Part shown: one piece after another, positions 27,744-35,719 of the stretch
Numbering within the stretch: the first letter of the stretch is position 1
How the letters are laid out: every line of letters begins with the position of its first letter
Origin: Sva-07 sp963717385
GTDB lineage: Bacteria > Actinomycetota > Acidimicrobiia > Acidimicrobiales > Ilumatobacteraceae
Reading direction: 5' to 3'
DNA length: 64,000 nt
NCBI GenBank assembly: GCA_963717385.1
Contig: CAVQWE010000003.1
Span: forward strand, 1 to 64,000
Notes under the pieces: model-generated
Seen by the model: only the letters and a program-made list of their open reading frames with translations
Told to the model about the DNA's origin: nothing
Databases searched by the model: none
Program-made: the position numbers and the translations under genes

Positions 27744-28126
27744 CAGGCGTCGCGGAGGTCTTCTTTCCAGGAGCGGAAGCGGTCGTGGCGGGTACCGCTC
27801 GGGCCGACCCCGTCCGCCGTTCCATCGGGGAACAATCGCAGCGTGACCGACGAGTCCAATCGGTCGACGTGGGCAGCCCAGTAGCGGGCGTCAGCGCCCT
27901 TGGCTGGTCCTGCGCGCCACAACAGCCATTCGCCGATGCGGCGTTTGTACTCGGCGACTGGCCGGTCGGGAAGGTCGGCGCCGAGGTGCAGCAGGCTGTC
28001 GGGAGCCTCGATCCACGCGGTCGCTGGCACGTTGCGATCTCGAATCGGAGTCGGTGGCAGGTCGACGGTGTGGATGGGGGTCTCGTCGAGTGGTCGTTCG
28101 TCGTAGCGCATCGGTTGCGTCACCAT
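27743..28126 (-). CDS. Conserved-looking protein of unknown function between REP copies
   Basis: 127 residues from ATG 28126 (MVTQPMRYDERPLDETPIHTVDLPPTPIRDRNVP). Sequence such as YKRRIGEWLLWRAGPAKGADARYWAAHVDRLDSSVTLRLFPDGTADGVGPSGTRHDRFRSWKEDLRDA looks like a folded soluble protein, but I recognise no family. An in-frame ATG at 28111 is an alternative start. The gene is bounded exactly by REP copies 2 and 3. Confidence 0.65.
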   Translation of the reverse strand: MVTQPMRYDERPLDETPIHTVDLPPTPIRDRNVPATAWIEAPDSLLHLGADLPDRPVAEYKRRIGEWLLWRAGPAKGADARYWAAHVDRLDSSVTLRLFPDGTADGVGPSGTRHDRFRSWKEDLRDA

Positions 28127-28141
28127 CCTGCCTGGATGCAG

Positions 28142-28175
28142 ACCGTCACAGTAGGCCCGGCACCGTGTGACAGTT
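28142..28175 (+). repeat. REP palindrome copy 3
   Basis: Same orientation as copy 2 with a 31-nt identical core; only the first few bases differ (ACC in place of AAGT). Lies in the 52-nt gap between two co-oriented genes. Confidence 0.85.
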
Positions 28176-28178
28176 GGG

Positions 28179-28799
28179 CTACCAGCCGCGTTCGATCCAC
28201 TCGTCGAGGTGGGGTCGTTCGGTGCCGATCGTGGTGTCGAGCCCGTGTCCGGGGAGCACGATCGTGTCGTCGGGGAACGTGAACAGCTTCGAGGTGATCG
28301 ACGTGATGATCGTGTCGAAATCGGCGTTGTCGAACGACGTGTTGCCGGGCCCACCGGGGAACAGTGTGTCGCCGGTGAAGAGCAGAGGAGTGTCGTCGAG
28401 CGCGAACGAGATCGAACCTGGGGTGTGGCCCGGGTTGTGGATCGCGTGGAGCCGAAGACGACCGACCTCGATCACCTCGGCGTCGTCGATGAACACGTCA
28501 TAGCCCACGTCGGCGAGCATCGGCGCGTCGAGTGACGTGACAGCCACTTCGTAGCCGGCCTCGCGCATCGCCGGCACCGCCTGGATGTGGTCCCAGTGGC
28601 CGTGCGTTTCGAGCACCCGCTTGACTCCGAGCCGCTGGCACAGCTCGAGCAGCTGTTCGTGTTCGTTGGCTGCGTCGAGCAGCACGGCCTCACCGCTCGC
28701 CCGGCAGCGAACGACGAACACGTTGTTCTCATACGGTCCGACCACCACCTTGTGGACCTCGACGTCGGCGTTGGACCAGTGCAGGGTGTCGGTGGTCAT
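28179..28799 (-). CDS. MBL-fold hydrolase, glyoxalase II-like
   Basis: 206 residues from ATG 28799. Metal ligands in THGHWDHIQ, further His in NPGHTPGS, Asp in LFTGDTLFPGG and a late LPGHG. The VVVGPYENNVFVVRC start and overall length fit the hydroxyacylglutathione-hydrolase-like subgroup; in an actinobacterium the thiol partner would more likely be mycothiol or another thiol. Cytosolic. Confidence 0.85.
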   Translation of the reverse strand: MTTDTLHWSNADVEVHKVVVGPYENNVFVVRCRASGEAVLLDAANEHEQLLELCQRLGVKRVLETHGHWDHIQAVPAMREAGYEVAVTSLDAPMLADVGYDVFIDDAEVIEVGRLRLHAIHNPGHTPGSISFALDDTPLLFTGDTLFPGGPGNTSFDNADFDTIITSITSKLFTFPDDTIVLPGHGLDTTIGTERPHLDEWIERGW

Positions 28800-28849
28800 G
28801 GAACGCAGTCTGTCAGCGGCGGAGGCGGTCGGCGACCTCGTAGCCGCAC

Positions 28850-29254
28850 TCAGGCGCTGACGACGTCGAATCCGAGACCGAGTGCGACACCGATGTGAGC
28901 GGCATCGAAGGTGACGAATCGGATCGGCGTGGGCATGCGTTCCGCAGCGGCGAAGTGGATGGCATCGCTGAGACGAACCGGTTGCGTCCGCGACAGCGCC
29001 GCGGCCCGGTCGAGGCATCGCTGGTCGACGGGGACGACGTGGAGGTGATCCCAGACGAGGCGGATCGCGTCTTCGAGATCGAGGCGCAGGATCGATTGGT
29101 CGGTGAGTCGGTCGATTGCCGGCAGGGCTTCGGTGAGCGCCATCGCCGACGCCGACCACACCGGGTCGTTGCCGAGTGCGTCGAGGGCGATGGTTCGCAT
29201 CGGCCCGTCGACCGCGAGCGCCAGCAGCGCACTGGTGTCCAACGCCACGGTCAT
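28850..29254 (-). CDS. PIN-domain ribonuclease toxin (VapC-like)
   Basis: 134 residues starting MTVALDTSALLALAVDGPM, with the acidic PIN residues in LDTSALL, an E in MALTEALPAI, and D residues in RLSDAIHFAAAE and FVTFDAAH. Such proteins cleave RNA when freed from their antitoxin. The ATG overlaps the stop of the upstream antitoxin gene (ATGA), the classic coupled order antitoxin-toxin. Confidence 0.85.
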   Translation of the reverse strand: MTVALDTSALLALAVDGPMRTIALDALGNDPVWSASAMALTEALPAIDRLTDQSILRLDLEDAIRLVWDHLHVVPVDQRCLDRAAALSRTQPVRLSDAIHFAAAERMPTPIRFVTFDAAHIGVALGLGFDVVSA

Positions 29255-29538
29255 CAGCCGCGGAGTTCCCGCAGGAGCTGGTCGAGGCGGACGCCGGCCC
29301 ACACGGGAACGGGTTCGGGGGCTCGCCACTCGCTGGTGCGGCGCGGCGGGATCACGGCGCCGGAGCCGATGAGGCGTTCGAGATCGGGGGCGTCGGCATC
29401 GAGCGGGCCGAGCTGCGCCACCGGTCGTCCGCCCACGGTGACCACGGTGCGCTCGCCGGTCTCGGCCACCCGCACGGATTCGGCGAGGCTCGCTCGCAGC
29501 TCGCGGATGCCGACGGTTCGCCTCGAATGAGTGTCCAC
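29254..29538 (-). CDS. Phd/YefM-type antitoxin
   Basis: 94 residues from GTG 29538: RRTVGIRELRASLAESVRVAETGERTVVTVGGRPVAQLGPLDAD is the Phd DNA-binding fold; the proline-rich tail with VWAGVRLDQLLRELRG would wrap the PIN toxin. The frame upstream of GTG is GC-rich background. The perfect palindrome at 29540-29549 directly before the start is a likely autoregulatory site. Confidence 0.8.
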   Translation of the reverse strand: MDTHSRRTVGIRELRASLAESVRVAETGERTVVTVGGRPVAQLGPLDADAPDLERLIGSGAVIPPRRTSEWRAPEPVPVWAGVRLDQLLRELRG

Positions 29539-29539
29539 G

Positions 29540-29549
29540 TGTGTACACA
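29540..29549. promoter_or_regulatory. Candidate antitoxin operator
   Basis: TGTGTACACA is a perfect 10-bp palindrome immediately before the antitoxin start codon and 44 nt before the divergent acyl-CoA dehydrogenase. Confidence 0.45.
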
Positions 29550-29593
29550 ACCAGACTTGCGCACCTCGGCGCAAGCCCGCGAAGATCTCGCCC

Positions 29594-30711
29594 ATGAACT
29601 TTGCCTTCACCGACGAACAAGAAGAACTCCGCAAGACCGTGCGCTCGTTCCTCGAGAACAAGAGCTCCGAGGAAGCGGTCCGCGAGCAGATGGAGACCGA
29701 GGACGGCTTCGACCCAGCTGTCTGGAGCCAGATGGGCGAGCAGATGGGCCTCCAGGGCCTGTCGATCCCCGAGGAATTCGGTGGCTCCGGCTACGGATTC
29801 GTCGAGCTCGGCATCGTGCTCGAAGAGATGGGCCGTGCGCTGTTGTGCGCACCGTTCTTCTCCACCGCTGTGCTCGCCGCCAACACGCTGCTGCAGTCGG
29901 GTGACGAGGCCGCCAAGGCCAAGTACCTCCCCGGTATCGCCTCGGGTGAGACCATCGCCACCCTCGCCTACGTCGAGCCCTCGGGCAAGTGGGACGAAGC
30001 CGGCATCACGATGGAGGCCACCGCCTCCGGTGACGGCTACACCCTGAGCGGCACGAAGAGCTTCGTGCTCGACGGCAACGCCGCCAGCTTGATCATCGTG
30101 GCCGCCAAGACCGCTGCGGGCACGAGCCTGTTCGCCGTCCAGGGCGACGCCGCTGGTCTCACCAAGACGAACCTGTCGACGATGGACCAGACCCGCAAGC
30201 AGGCCAAGCTCGACTTCGACAACACGCCGGCCGAGCTGATCGGTGACCGAGGCGCCAGGGCTGGAACACGCTCGAGACCGTGCTCGACCTCGCCGCCGTG
30301 GCGCTCGCCGCCGAGCAGGTCGGTGGAGCCCAGAAGGTGCTCGAAATGGCCGTCGACTACGCCAAGGTGCGCGTCCAGTTCGGCCGCCCGATCGGTTCGT
30401 TCCAGGCCATCAAGCACAAGTGCGCCGACATGCTCCTCGAAGTCGAGTCGGCCAAGTCCGCTGCCTACTACGGCATGTGGTGCGCCAGTGAGATGAACGA
30501 CGAACTGCCGTCGACCGCCTCGCTCGCCAAGGCCTACTGCTCGGAGGCGTACTTCCACGCTGCTGCCGAGAACATCCAGATCCACGGTGGCATCGGCTTC
30601 ACCTGGGAGCACCCGGCCCACCTGTACTTCAAGCGGGCCAAGAGCTCCGAGCTCCTCTTCGGTGATCCCACCTATCACCGCGAGCAGCTCGCTCAGCGCA
30701 TCGGCATCTGA
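29594..30711 (+). CDS. Acyl-CoA dehydrogenase, one apparent frameshift
   Basis: FAD-dependent dehydrogenase of acyl-CoA beta-oxidation type. First part MNFAFTDEQEELRKTVRSFLENK ..IPEEFGGSGYGFVELGIVLEEMGRAL ..YVEPSGKWDEAG; second part LAAVALAAEQVGGAQKVLEMAVDYAKVRVQFGRPIGSFQAIKHKCADMLLEVESAKSAAYYG ..IQIHGGIGFTWEHPAHLYFKRAKSS. The parts are in two frames joined near 30250 (GDRGA then QGWNTLETVLDL); the span is one base short of a multiple of three. Repaired length about 372 residues, normal for the short FadE-like actinobacterial group. Confidence 0.88.
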
Positions 30712-30729
30712 CGCTCTGACACTTCGTCG

Positions 30730-30767
30730 ACGGGCGGCGGCGCACCCACGGGTGCGTCGCCGCCCGT
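30730..30767. terminator. GC-rich hairpin between convergent genes
   Basis: A 17-bp stem (ACGGGCGGCGGCGCACC side, one G-U pair) with a 4-nt loop lies between the acyl-CoA dehydrogenase stop (30711) and the convergent methyltransferase stop (30781). Likely bidirectional terminator. Confidence 0.65.
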
Positions 30768-30780
30768 TGCGCGTTCTGCG

Positions 30781-31689
30781 TCAGTCGCGGCCGCGCAACC
30801 GCTTGTACGCGTTGCGCCCCGACGGGCCGGCGATGGCTGCGACCTTGGCGCGAGCCTTGCCGTAGGCCACTGCGAACGAGCTCGGTGGGCCCACGATCTC
30901 GCGGGCCATGGCAGCTGCGGTCTCGGCCAGTTCGGCCTCGGCAGCTTGTTCGGCTGCGCTGCGAGCTTCGTCGTCGTCTGCGAGGTGAGCGTCACGGATT
31001 CGCTGCAACTCGGCGGCAAGGGCACCGGTGGAGACCTCGGCGAGCTCGGTGGGCTCGGGGTCGGCGGGGTCGATGTCGCCAGCGTTCGGTATCGCGACGC
31101 TGCCTGCAGCGAGGAGGGCACGCTGCATCGCCGAACGCAGAGCGAATCGTTCTCGTGCGTCGCGATCCCACCGTGGCTTTCTGGCGACCAGCACCGAGTC
31201 GCCCCAGACCTCGCGATCCCAGTCGGTGAAGGAGTCGATCACTTCGCAGTCGACGTAGGCAGCCAGTGCGCTGAACCCGTCTTGGTAGAACCTCCAGCAA
31301 TCGACCGGGTAGCGATGCTCGAAACCCGTCGAGGGGGCGATGATGACCGCCAGGCCACCAGGCTTGAGCACCCTCACGATCTCGAACATCGACGCCCAGA
31401 AGTACTCGACGTGTTCGAATGCCTGACCGGAGATGACGACGTCGACGGAGTCGCCTTCGACCTCGGCCCAGTCGTACGGGTTGGCGACGACGACGTCGAC
31501 GTTCGCGCCAGCAGCGATGTCGAGGCCGCGGTAGGTCCACGCCGGATCGTCGAAGAGGCCTCGGTACGACTTGGGTTGTTCGTCGACGGTCTGGCTGCCG
31601 AAGTCGAGGATCTCGAGGGGGCGACCACGGCTGGCATCGAGGTGGACCCTGACGACAGCATCCATCTTCTCGTACGAGGAATCGTGCAT
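30781..31689 (-). CDS. SAM-dependent methyltransferase (type 11-like)
   Basis: 302 residues. Rossmann SAM site begins LEILDFGSQTVDEQPKSYRGLF, then YRGLDIAAGANVDVV, VDVVISGQAFEHVEYFWASMFEIVRVLKPGGLAVIIAPS, the usual class I order. An extra helical C-terminal region (EARSAAEQAAEAELAETAAAMAREI) may be a coiled coil. ATG 31689 follows TACCGT by exactly 7 nt (leaderless). Substrate unknown; similar proteins occur in surface-glycan loci. Confidence 0.8.
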   Translation of the reverse strand: MHDSSYEKMDAVVRVHLDASRGRPLEILDFGSQTVDEQPKSYRGLFDDPAWTYRGLDIAAGANVDVVVANPYDWAEVEGDSVDVVISGQAFEHVEYFWASMFEIVRVLKPGGLAVIIAPSTGFEHRYPVDCWRFYQDGFSALAAYVDCEVIDSFTDWDREVWGDSVLVARKPRWDRDARERFALRSAMQRALLAAGSVAIPNAGDIDPADPEPTELAEVSTGALAAELQRIRDAHLADDDEARSAAEQAAEAELAETAAAMAREIVGPPSSFAVAYGKARAKVAAIAGPSGRNAYKRLRGRD

Positions 31690-31696
31690 TCGCTGG

Positions 31697-31702
31697 ACGG
31701 TA
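31697..31702 (-). promoter_or_regulatory. -10 box TACCGT of the leaderless methyltransferase gene
   Basis: TACCGT-N7-ATG on the minus strand; faces the plus-strand box at 31735. Confidence 0.5.
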
Positions 31703-31734
31703 GCCGTCCCATGTTCGTTGTTTGCGTCTCCACG

Positions 31735-31740
31735 TAGGCT
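31735..31740 (+). promoter_or_regulatory. -10 box TAGGCT
   Basis: TAGGCT is followed by 8 nt and ATG 31749, near-leaderless. Confidence 0.45.
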
Positions 31741-31748
31741 GAGGCGCA

Positions 31749-32210
31749 ATGGATGGCATCACGATCGTGTTCGCGGTGGTTGCGGCGCTGTTGGTGTTCG
31801 CCATCGCGGCAGCAGTCGTCGGTCGAGAGGCACACCGTCTCGATGCCGTCGCCCCCCGGGCGGTCTATCAGCTCGACGAAGCGGTCGACTTCGTGTGCGA
31901 CCGGCTGCCCGAGGACAGCCAGGCACGGCTCACGCCCGAAGAGGTCGAACAGCTGCTCGTGTTCCACATGCGTTGGCTCCACGAACAAGGCCTCCAGCCC
32001 GACGGCGTGATCGATCGGCCGCAGTCGATCCTCGAGCCCGTCGTTCTCACCGAAGACGCTCTCACCGCCTACTTGATCGGCGAGGCGGAAGCCAACGGCA
32101 TCGAACTGCTCGACGATGTCGATGCCGTCAACGTTGTCGAAATGCACCTGCAGTACTTCGAAGCGATCGGTGCCGTTGGCCCACAAGCGCCGCTCGACGA
32201 CGTCCTCTGA
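31749..32210 (+). CDS. Membrane-anchored protein of unknown function
   Basis: 153 residues: one N-terminal membrane helix (ITIVFAVVAALLVFAIAAAVVG) then a soluble acidic domain, AVYQLDEAVDFVCDRLPEDSQARLTPEEVEQLLVFHMRWLHEQGL, that recurs in actinobacteria as an uncharacterised conserved protein. Divergent from the methyltransferase gene. Confidence 0.75.
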   Translation: MDGITIVFAVVAALLVFAIAAAVVGREAHRLDAVAPRAVYQLDEAVDFVCDRLPEDSQARLTPEEVEQLLVFHMRWLHEQGLQPDGVIDRPQSILEPVVLTEDALTAYLIGEAEANGIELLDDVDAVNVVEMHLQYFEAIGAVGPQAPLDDVL

Positions 32211-32259
32211 CGCTGTTCGCCGCTGTCGGTCGGCGTCGTTCGGTTTGCCAAGATGCTCC

Positions 32260-33087
32260 ATGGCATCGAATGTTCCACAAGATCGCACCGTCGCCGCACT
32301 GGGAGAGGTGTGGGCGAGCCTCGGTGAGCTCCTCGGAGAACTGAGCGACGACGAGTGGCGTCTGCCCTCGCCGTTGCCCGGATGGAGCGTGCAGGACAAC
32401 GTGTCGCACATCGTCGGAACCGAGGCGATGCTGGCTGGCGAACCTGGCCCCGATGTCGACGTCGACCGCGACGCCTCGTCGCATGTTCGCAACGACATCG
32501 GAGCGTTCAACGAACAGTGGGTCGAGGCGCTGCGCACCGCCACGCCGAACGAGGTGCTCACCCGGTTCCGCGAGCTCACCGGTGCGCGGCTTGCTGCTCT
32601 CGAACGGATGTCGGCCGAGGAGTGGAATGCCGAGTCGTTCACGCCTGCCGGCAAGGACACCTACGGACGGTTCATGCAGATCCGCGTGTTCGACTGTTGG
32701 TTGCACGAGCAGGACATCCGTGATGCGCTGGGACGCCCCGGACACGAGACCGGCCTCGCCGTCGAGGTGGTCCTGGACGAGATGTCCACGGCGCTCGGTT
32801 TCGTCGTGGGCAAGAAGGCCGGAGCGGCGCCGGGCCAATCGGTGACCTTCGCACTCACCGATGGCGGTGCGGTGGTTCGTGAGTTGCACGTCGAGGTCGC
32901 CGAGCGCGCCGCGGTGGTTGCGTCGCTGAGCGAAGCGCCGACGGTCACGCTGACGATGCCGATCGGCGTGATGACCAGGCGTTGTGCCGGTCGGGTCGGG
33001 CCCGACGATCTCCTCGACCAGGTGGCGATCGACGGCGAGCTCTCGCTGGCGTCGAGAATCCTCGAGAACCAGGCGTACACGATCTGA
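32260..33087 (+). CDS. DinB/maleylpyruvate isomerase-fold protein (mycothiol-dependent type)
   Basis: 275 residues. The N-terminal four-helix DinB domain has LPSPLPGWSVQDNVSHIVGTEAML and RVFDCWLHEQDIRDALG, where the His residues (HIVGTE, WLHEQD) form the metal site of mycothiol-dependent isomerases. The C-terminal domain resembles an SCP2-like fold (VTLTMPIGVMTRRCAGRV). The reaction is unknown; detoxification or thiol transfer is typical for relatives. Start ATG 32260. Confidence 0.8.
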   Translation: MASNVPQDRTVAALGEVWASLGELLGELSDDEWRLPSPLPGWSVQDNVSHIVGTEAMLAGEPGPDVDVDRDASSHVRNDIGAFNEQWVEALRTATPNEVLTRFRELTGARLAALERMSAEEWNAESFTPAGKDTYGRFMQIRVFDCWLHEQDIRDALGRPGHETGLAVEVVLDEMSTALGFVVGKKAGAAPGQSVTFALTDGGAVVRELHVEVAERAAVVASLSEAPTVTLTMPIGVMTRRCAGRVGPDDLLDQVAIDGELSLASRILENQAYTI

Positions 33088-33149
33088 TCCCTCCGGTCGA
33101 CCGGCTGGTCGCGCCCAGCGCCCGACCACGTGAGCCGAGCGGCCACCGG

Positions 33150-33155
33150 TAGATT
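33150..33155 (+). promoter_or_regulatory. -10 box TAGATT of the metalloprotease gene
   Basis: TAGATT ends 6 nt before GTG 33162. Confidence 0.45.
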
Positions 33156-33161
33156 CCGAGC

Positions 33162-35705
33162 GTGAACAACGTGGAGCACGGCCAGCGGCGGCATCGCAAC
33201 CGACGCCGAGCTGTCGTGGTCGTGCTGGCGTGTGCACTCGGAGCCGGTTGGCTGCCGTCGTCGCCGGCCGCCCGAGCCCAGTCCTCACCGGCGCCTGGCG
33301 CCGAATTGGCCGCCCTCGCCGACGAGATCGTGGTCACCGACGAATTGCTCGGGCTCAGAGGCGACGAGGCGGTCGAGGTGCTCGCCGACACCGACACCAC
33401 CGACATCGTCGCCGACAACGCCGACATGAGCGTCGCCGAGCTCGTCGACGAACTGCGCTCCGACGAGTCGTTGTTCGTCACCGCCGATGGTCTCGTTGGC
33501 TACGAAGAGCGGATGCCGGCCGACGAGGCACTCGAATCTCCTACGGCTGCGTCATCGCTCGAAGCCGCCGCGCTCGTGCCGTCGAATGTGTTCGCACTGA
33601 ACTCGCGTCCGTCGTCGACGAAGGTGATCTACCTCGACTTCGATGGCCACGTCACCCCGCCGGGCGGTTGGAACGACGGACGGTCGATCACGTCGGCTCC
33701 GTATGCAACAGCGGCCTCGGCAACTACCGCCCAGCGTGCGGCGATCTTCGAGATCTGGCAGCGCGTCGCCGAGGACTACCTCCCGTTCGACATCAACGTG
33801 ACCACCCGTGACCCCGGCGTCGACGGCTTGCGCAAGACGAGCGACACCGACCAGGCGTTCGGCCAACGGATGGTGATCTCGCCGACCAATTGGACCGGCG
33901 ACAACAACTCGCTCGGCATAGCGCTGCTGTCGGTGTTCTCTGCGCCGGTCGACTACTCGTCGTTCGTGTTCACGCAGCAACTCTCGACCGCCGGCATCGC
34001 CGAGGCGGCCTCGCACGAGGCGGGCCACACCTTCGGTCTCCGACACGACGGCACCGCCCAATCCGAGTACTACCTCGGGCACGGGTCGTGGAAGCCGATC
34101 ATGGGCAACCCGATCGATGGGGCGGTCACGCAGTGGTCGCTCGGCGAGTACTCGGGAGCCAACAACCGCGAGGACGATCTCGTGGAGATCGCAGCGCACA
34201 CAGGTCTCCGACCCGACGACCGGCCCGGCACGGCCGCCTCGGCATCGCTGGTCGGTGCGGCCTCGATGACGCGTGGCGAGATCGGCGTGAGCGGCGACGT
34301 CGACGTGTTCCTCGTCGACGTGGCCGCCGGACCGTTGAGCGTCACGCTCGGCCCGGAACTCGCCGCCGGTTCGAACCTGGCCGCGCAGGTGCGGGTGCGT
34401 GATCAGTCCGGTGTGATCGTGGGCACCGGGCGTCCGACCACGCCGGTTGGCTGGTCGTCGACGGTGTCGACCACGGTGGCCACGCCGGGCCGTTACTCGA
34501 TCGAGGTCAGCTCGGTGGGCTACCTCAGCCCACTCAACACCGGCTTCAGCCGATACGGATCGATGGGCGCGTACATGTTGACGGTCGCAGGCGTGTCTCC
34601 GGACCCGGCGCCGCCTCCGCCGGTCCCGTCGACGACGTCGCGGTTCACCGAGGTGACACCGGCTCGCCTCCTCGACACCCGATCGGGCCTGGGTGGCTCG
34701 TTCTGGGTGGGCCCAGGCGAGCAGATCGTGCTCCAGGTCGCGGGCCGTCACGGGGTCCCGCTCGGGGCGTCGGCAGCGGTCGTGAACGTTGTCGCCGTCG
34801 ATCCGTCCGACGACGGCTACATCAGCGCGTTTCCGTGTGTCTTTCCCCGTCCTCGGACTTCGTCGGTGAACTTCGTGCGGGGCCAGGTGGTGGGCAACAC
34901 GACCATTGCGGCGTTGTCGGATTCCGGTCAGTTGTGTCTGTGGTCGTCGGCGGAGACCGACATCGTGGTCGACGTGACGGGCTGGCTCGGCGTCGACGGT
35001 GCCGCGAAGTACACCCCGTCGGGGCCGTCTCGCGTGGCCGACACCCGAACCGGGTTCGGCGGCTCCAACCGTCTCGGCCCCGGACAGACGATGTCGGTCG
35101 ACCTCGGGGCGCTGCCCGCCGGGACCTCGGCAGCGGCGCTCAACGTCGTTGCGGTCGGGGCCTCAGCGCCGGGCCATCTCACTGTGTTCCCGTGCGGGGT
35201 CACACGCCCAACCACCGCCACGGTGAACTACGTCGCCAACGAGGTGCGACCCAACAACACCATCGTCGGTCTCGGCAACGGGCGCGTCTGCATCTACAGC
35301 GTCGCTGCTACCGACGTCGTCGTCGACTTCGTCGGCTACATGAATCCGAACGGCGATCTGAGCTATCGGGCGTCCGCGCCGGTCCGCCTCATCGACACCC
35401 GCTCGCTCGGATCGCCTGTCGTCGGCAAGCAAGCGGTGTCGTATTCGGCGGCGACCAGCCGTTTGATCGCCGAAGTGGCGGACGCTGCGTCGGTCAGCGT
35501 TGCCGCGGTCGACCACCGTGTGCCCGGCTACGTGACCACGTACGACTGCGTGACGAGGAACAAGACGGCCACCGTCAACCAGCAGGTGGGCGAAGTCAAT
35601 GCGAACGGTGCGATCGTGCCGCTGCGAGCGAACTCGTCGTCGTGCTTCTGGATGAGCGACGGAGGCCACTTGGTGATCGACCTCAACGGGTGGTGGGTGC
35701 GCTGA
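33162..35705 (+). CDS. Secreted metzincin metalloprotease with three C-terminal adhesion-like repeats
   Basis: 847 residues. Signal peptide (RRAVVVVLACALGAGWLPSSPAARAQ). Zn site HEAGHTFGLRHDG near residue 285 is the full metzincin HExxHxxGxxH motif, followed by a Met-turn-like IMGNPI. Next comes a PPC-like beta domain (GDVDVFLVDVAAGPLSVTL). After a Pro linker (PDPAPPPPVPSTT) there are three repeats of about 115-120 residues, each opening with LLDTRSGLGG, VADTRTGFGG or LIDTRSLG and closing with VVDVTGWLG, VVDFVGYM or VIDLNGWWV, each with paired Cys. Such repeats occur on actinobacterial surface proteins. GTG start. The stop lies in a palindrome shared with the convergent gene. Confidence 0.85.
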   Translation: MNNVEHGQRRHRNRRRAVVVVLACALGAGWLPSSPAARAQSSPAPGAELAALADEIVVTDELLGLRGDEAVEVLADTDTTDIVADNADMSVAELVDELRSDESLFVTADGLVGYEERMPADEALESPTAASSLEAAALVPSNVFALNSRPSSTKVIYLDFDGHVTPPGGWNDGRSITSAPYATAASATTAQRAAIFEIWQRVAEDYLPFDINVTTRDPGVDGLRKTSDTDQAFGQRMVISPTNWTGDNNSLGIALLSVFSAPVDYSSFVFTQQLSTAGIAEAASHEAGHTFGLRHDGTAQSEYYLGHGSWKPIMGNPIDGAVTQWSLGEYSGANNREDDLVEIAAHTGLRPDDRPGTAASASLVGAASMTRGEIGVSGDVDVFLVDVAAGPLSVTLGPELAAGSNLAAQVRVRDQSGVIVGTGRPTTPVGWSSTVSTTVATPGRYSIEVSSVGYLSPLNTGFSRYGSMGAYMLTVAGVSPDPAPPPPVPSTTSRFTEVTPARLLDTRSGLGGSFWVGPGEQIVLQVAGRHGVPLGASAAVVNVVAVDPSDDGYISAFPCVFPRPRTSSVNFVRGQVVGNTTIAALSDSGQLCLWSSAETDIVVDVTGWLGVDGAAKYTPSGPSRVADTRTGFGGSNRLGPGQTMSVDLGALPAGTSAAALNVVAVGASAPGHLTVFPCGVTRPTTATVNYVANEVRPNNTIVGLGNGRVCIYSVAATDVVVDFVGYMNPNGDLSYRASAPVRLIDTRSLGSPVVGKQAVSYSAATSRLIAEVADAASVSVAAVDHRVPGYVTTYDCVTRNKTATVNQQVGEVNANGAIVPLRANSSSCFWMSDGGHLVIDLNGWWVR

Positions 35706-35719
35706 CGCCGCGGCGTCAG
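35702..35719. terminator. Perfect palindrome containing both convergent stop codons
   Basis: CTGACGCCGCGGCGTCAG is fully self-complementary. It contains the TGA of the protease (35703-35705) and the TGA of the convergent membrane gene (35716-35718). Confidence 0.55.
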
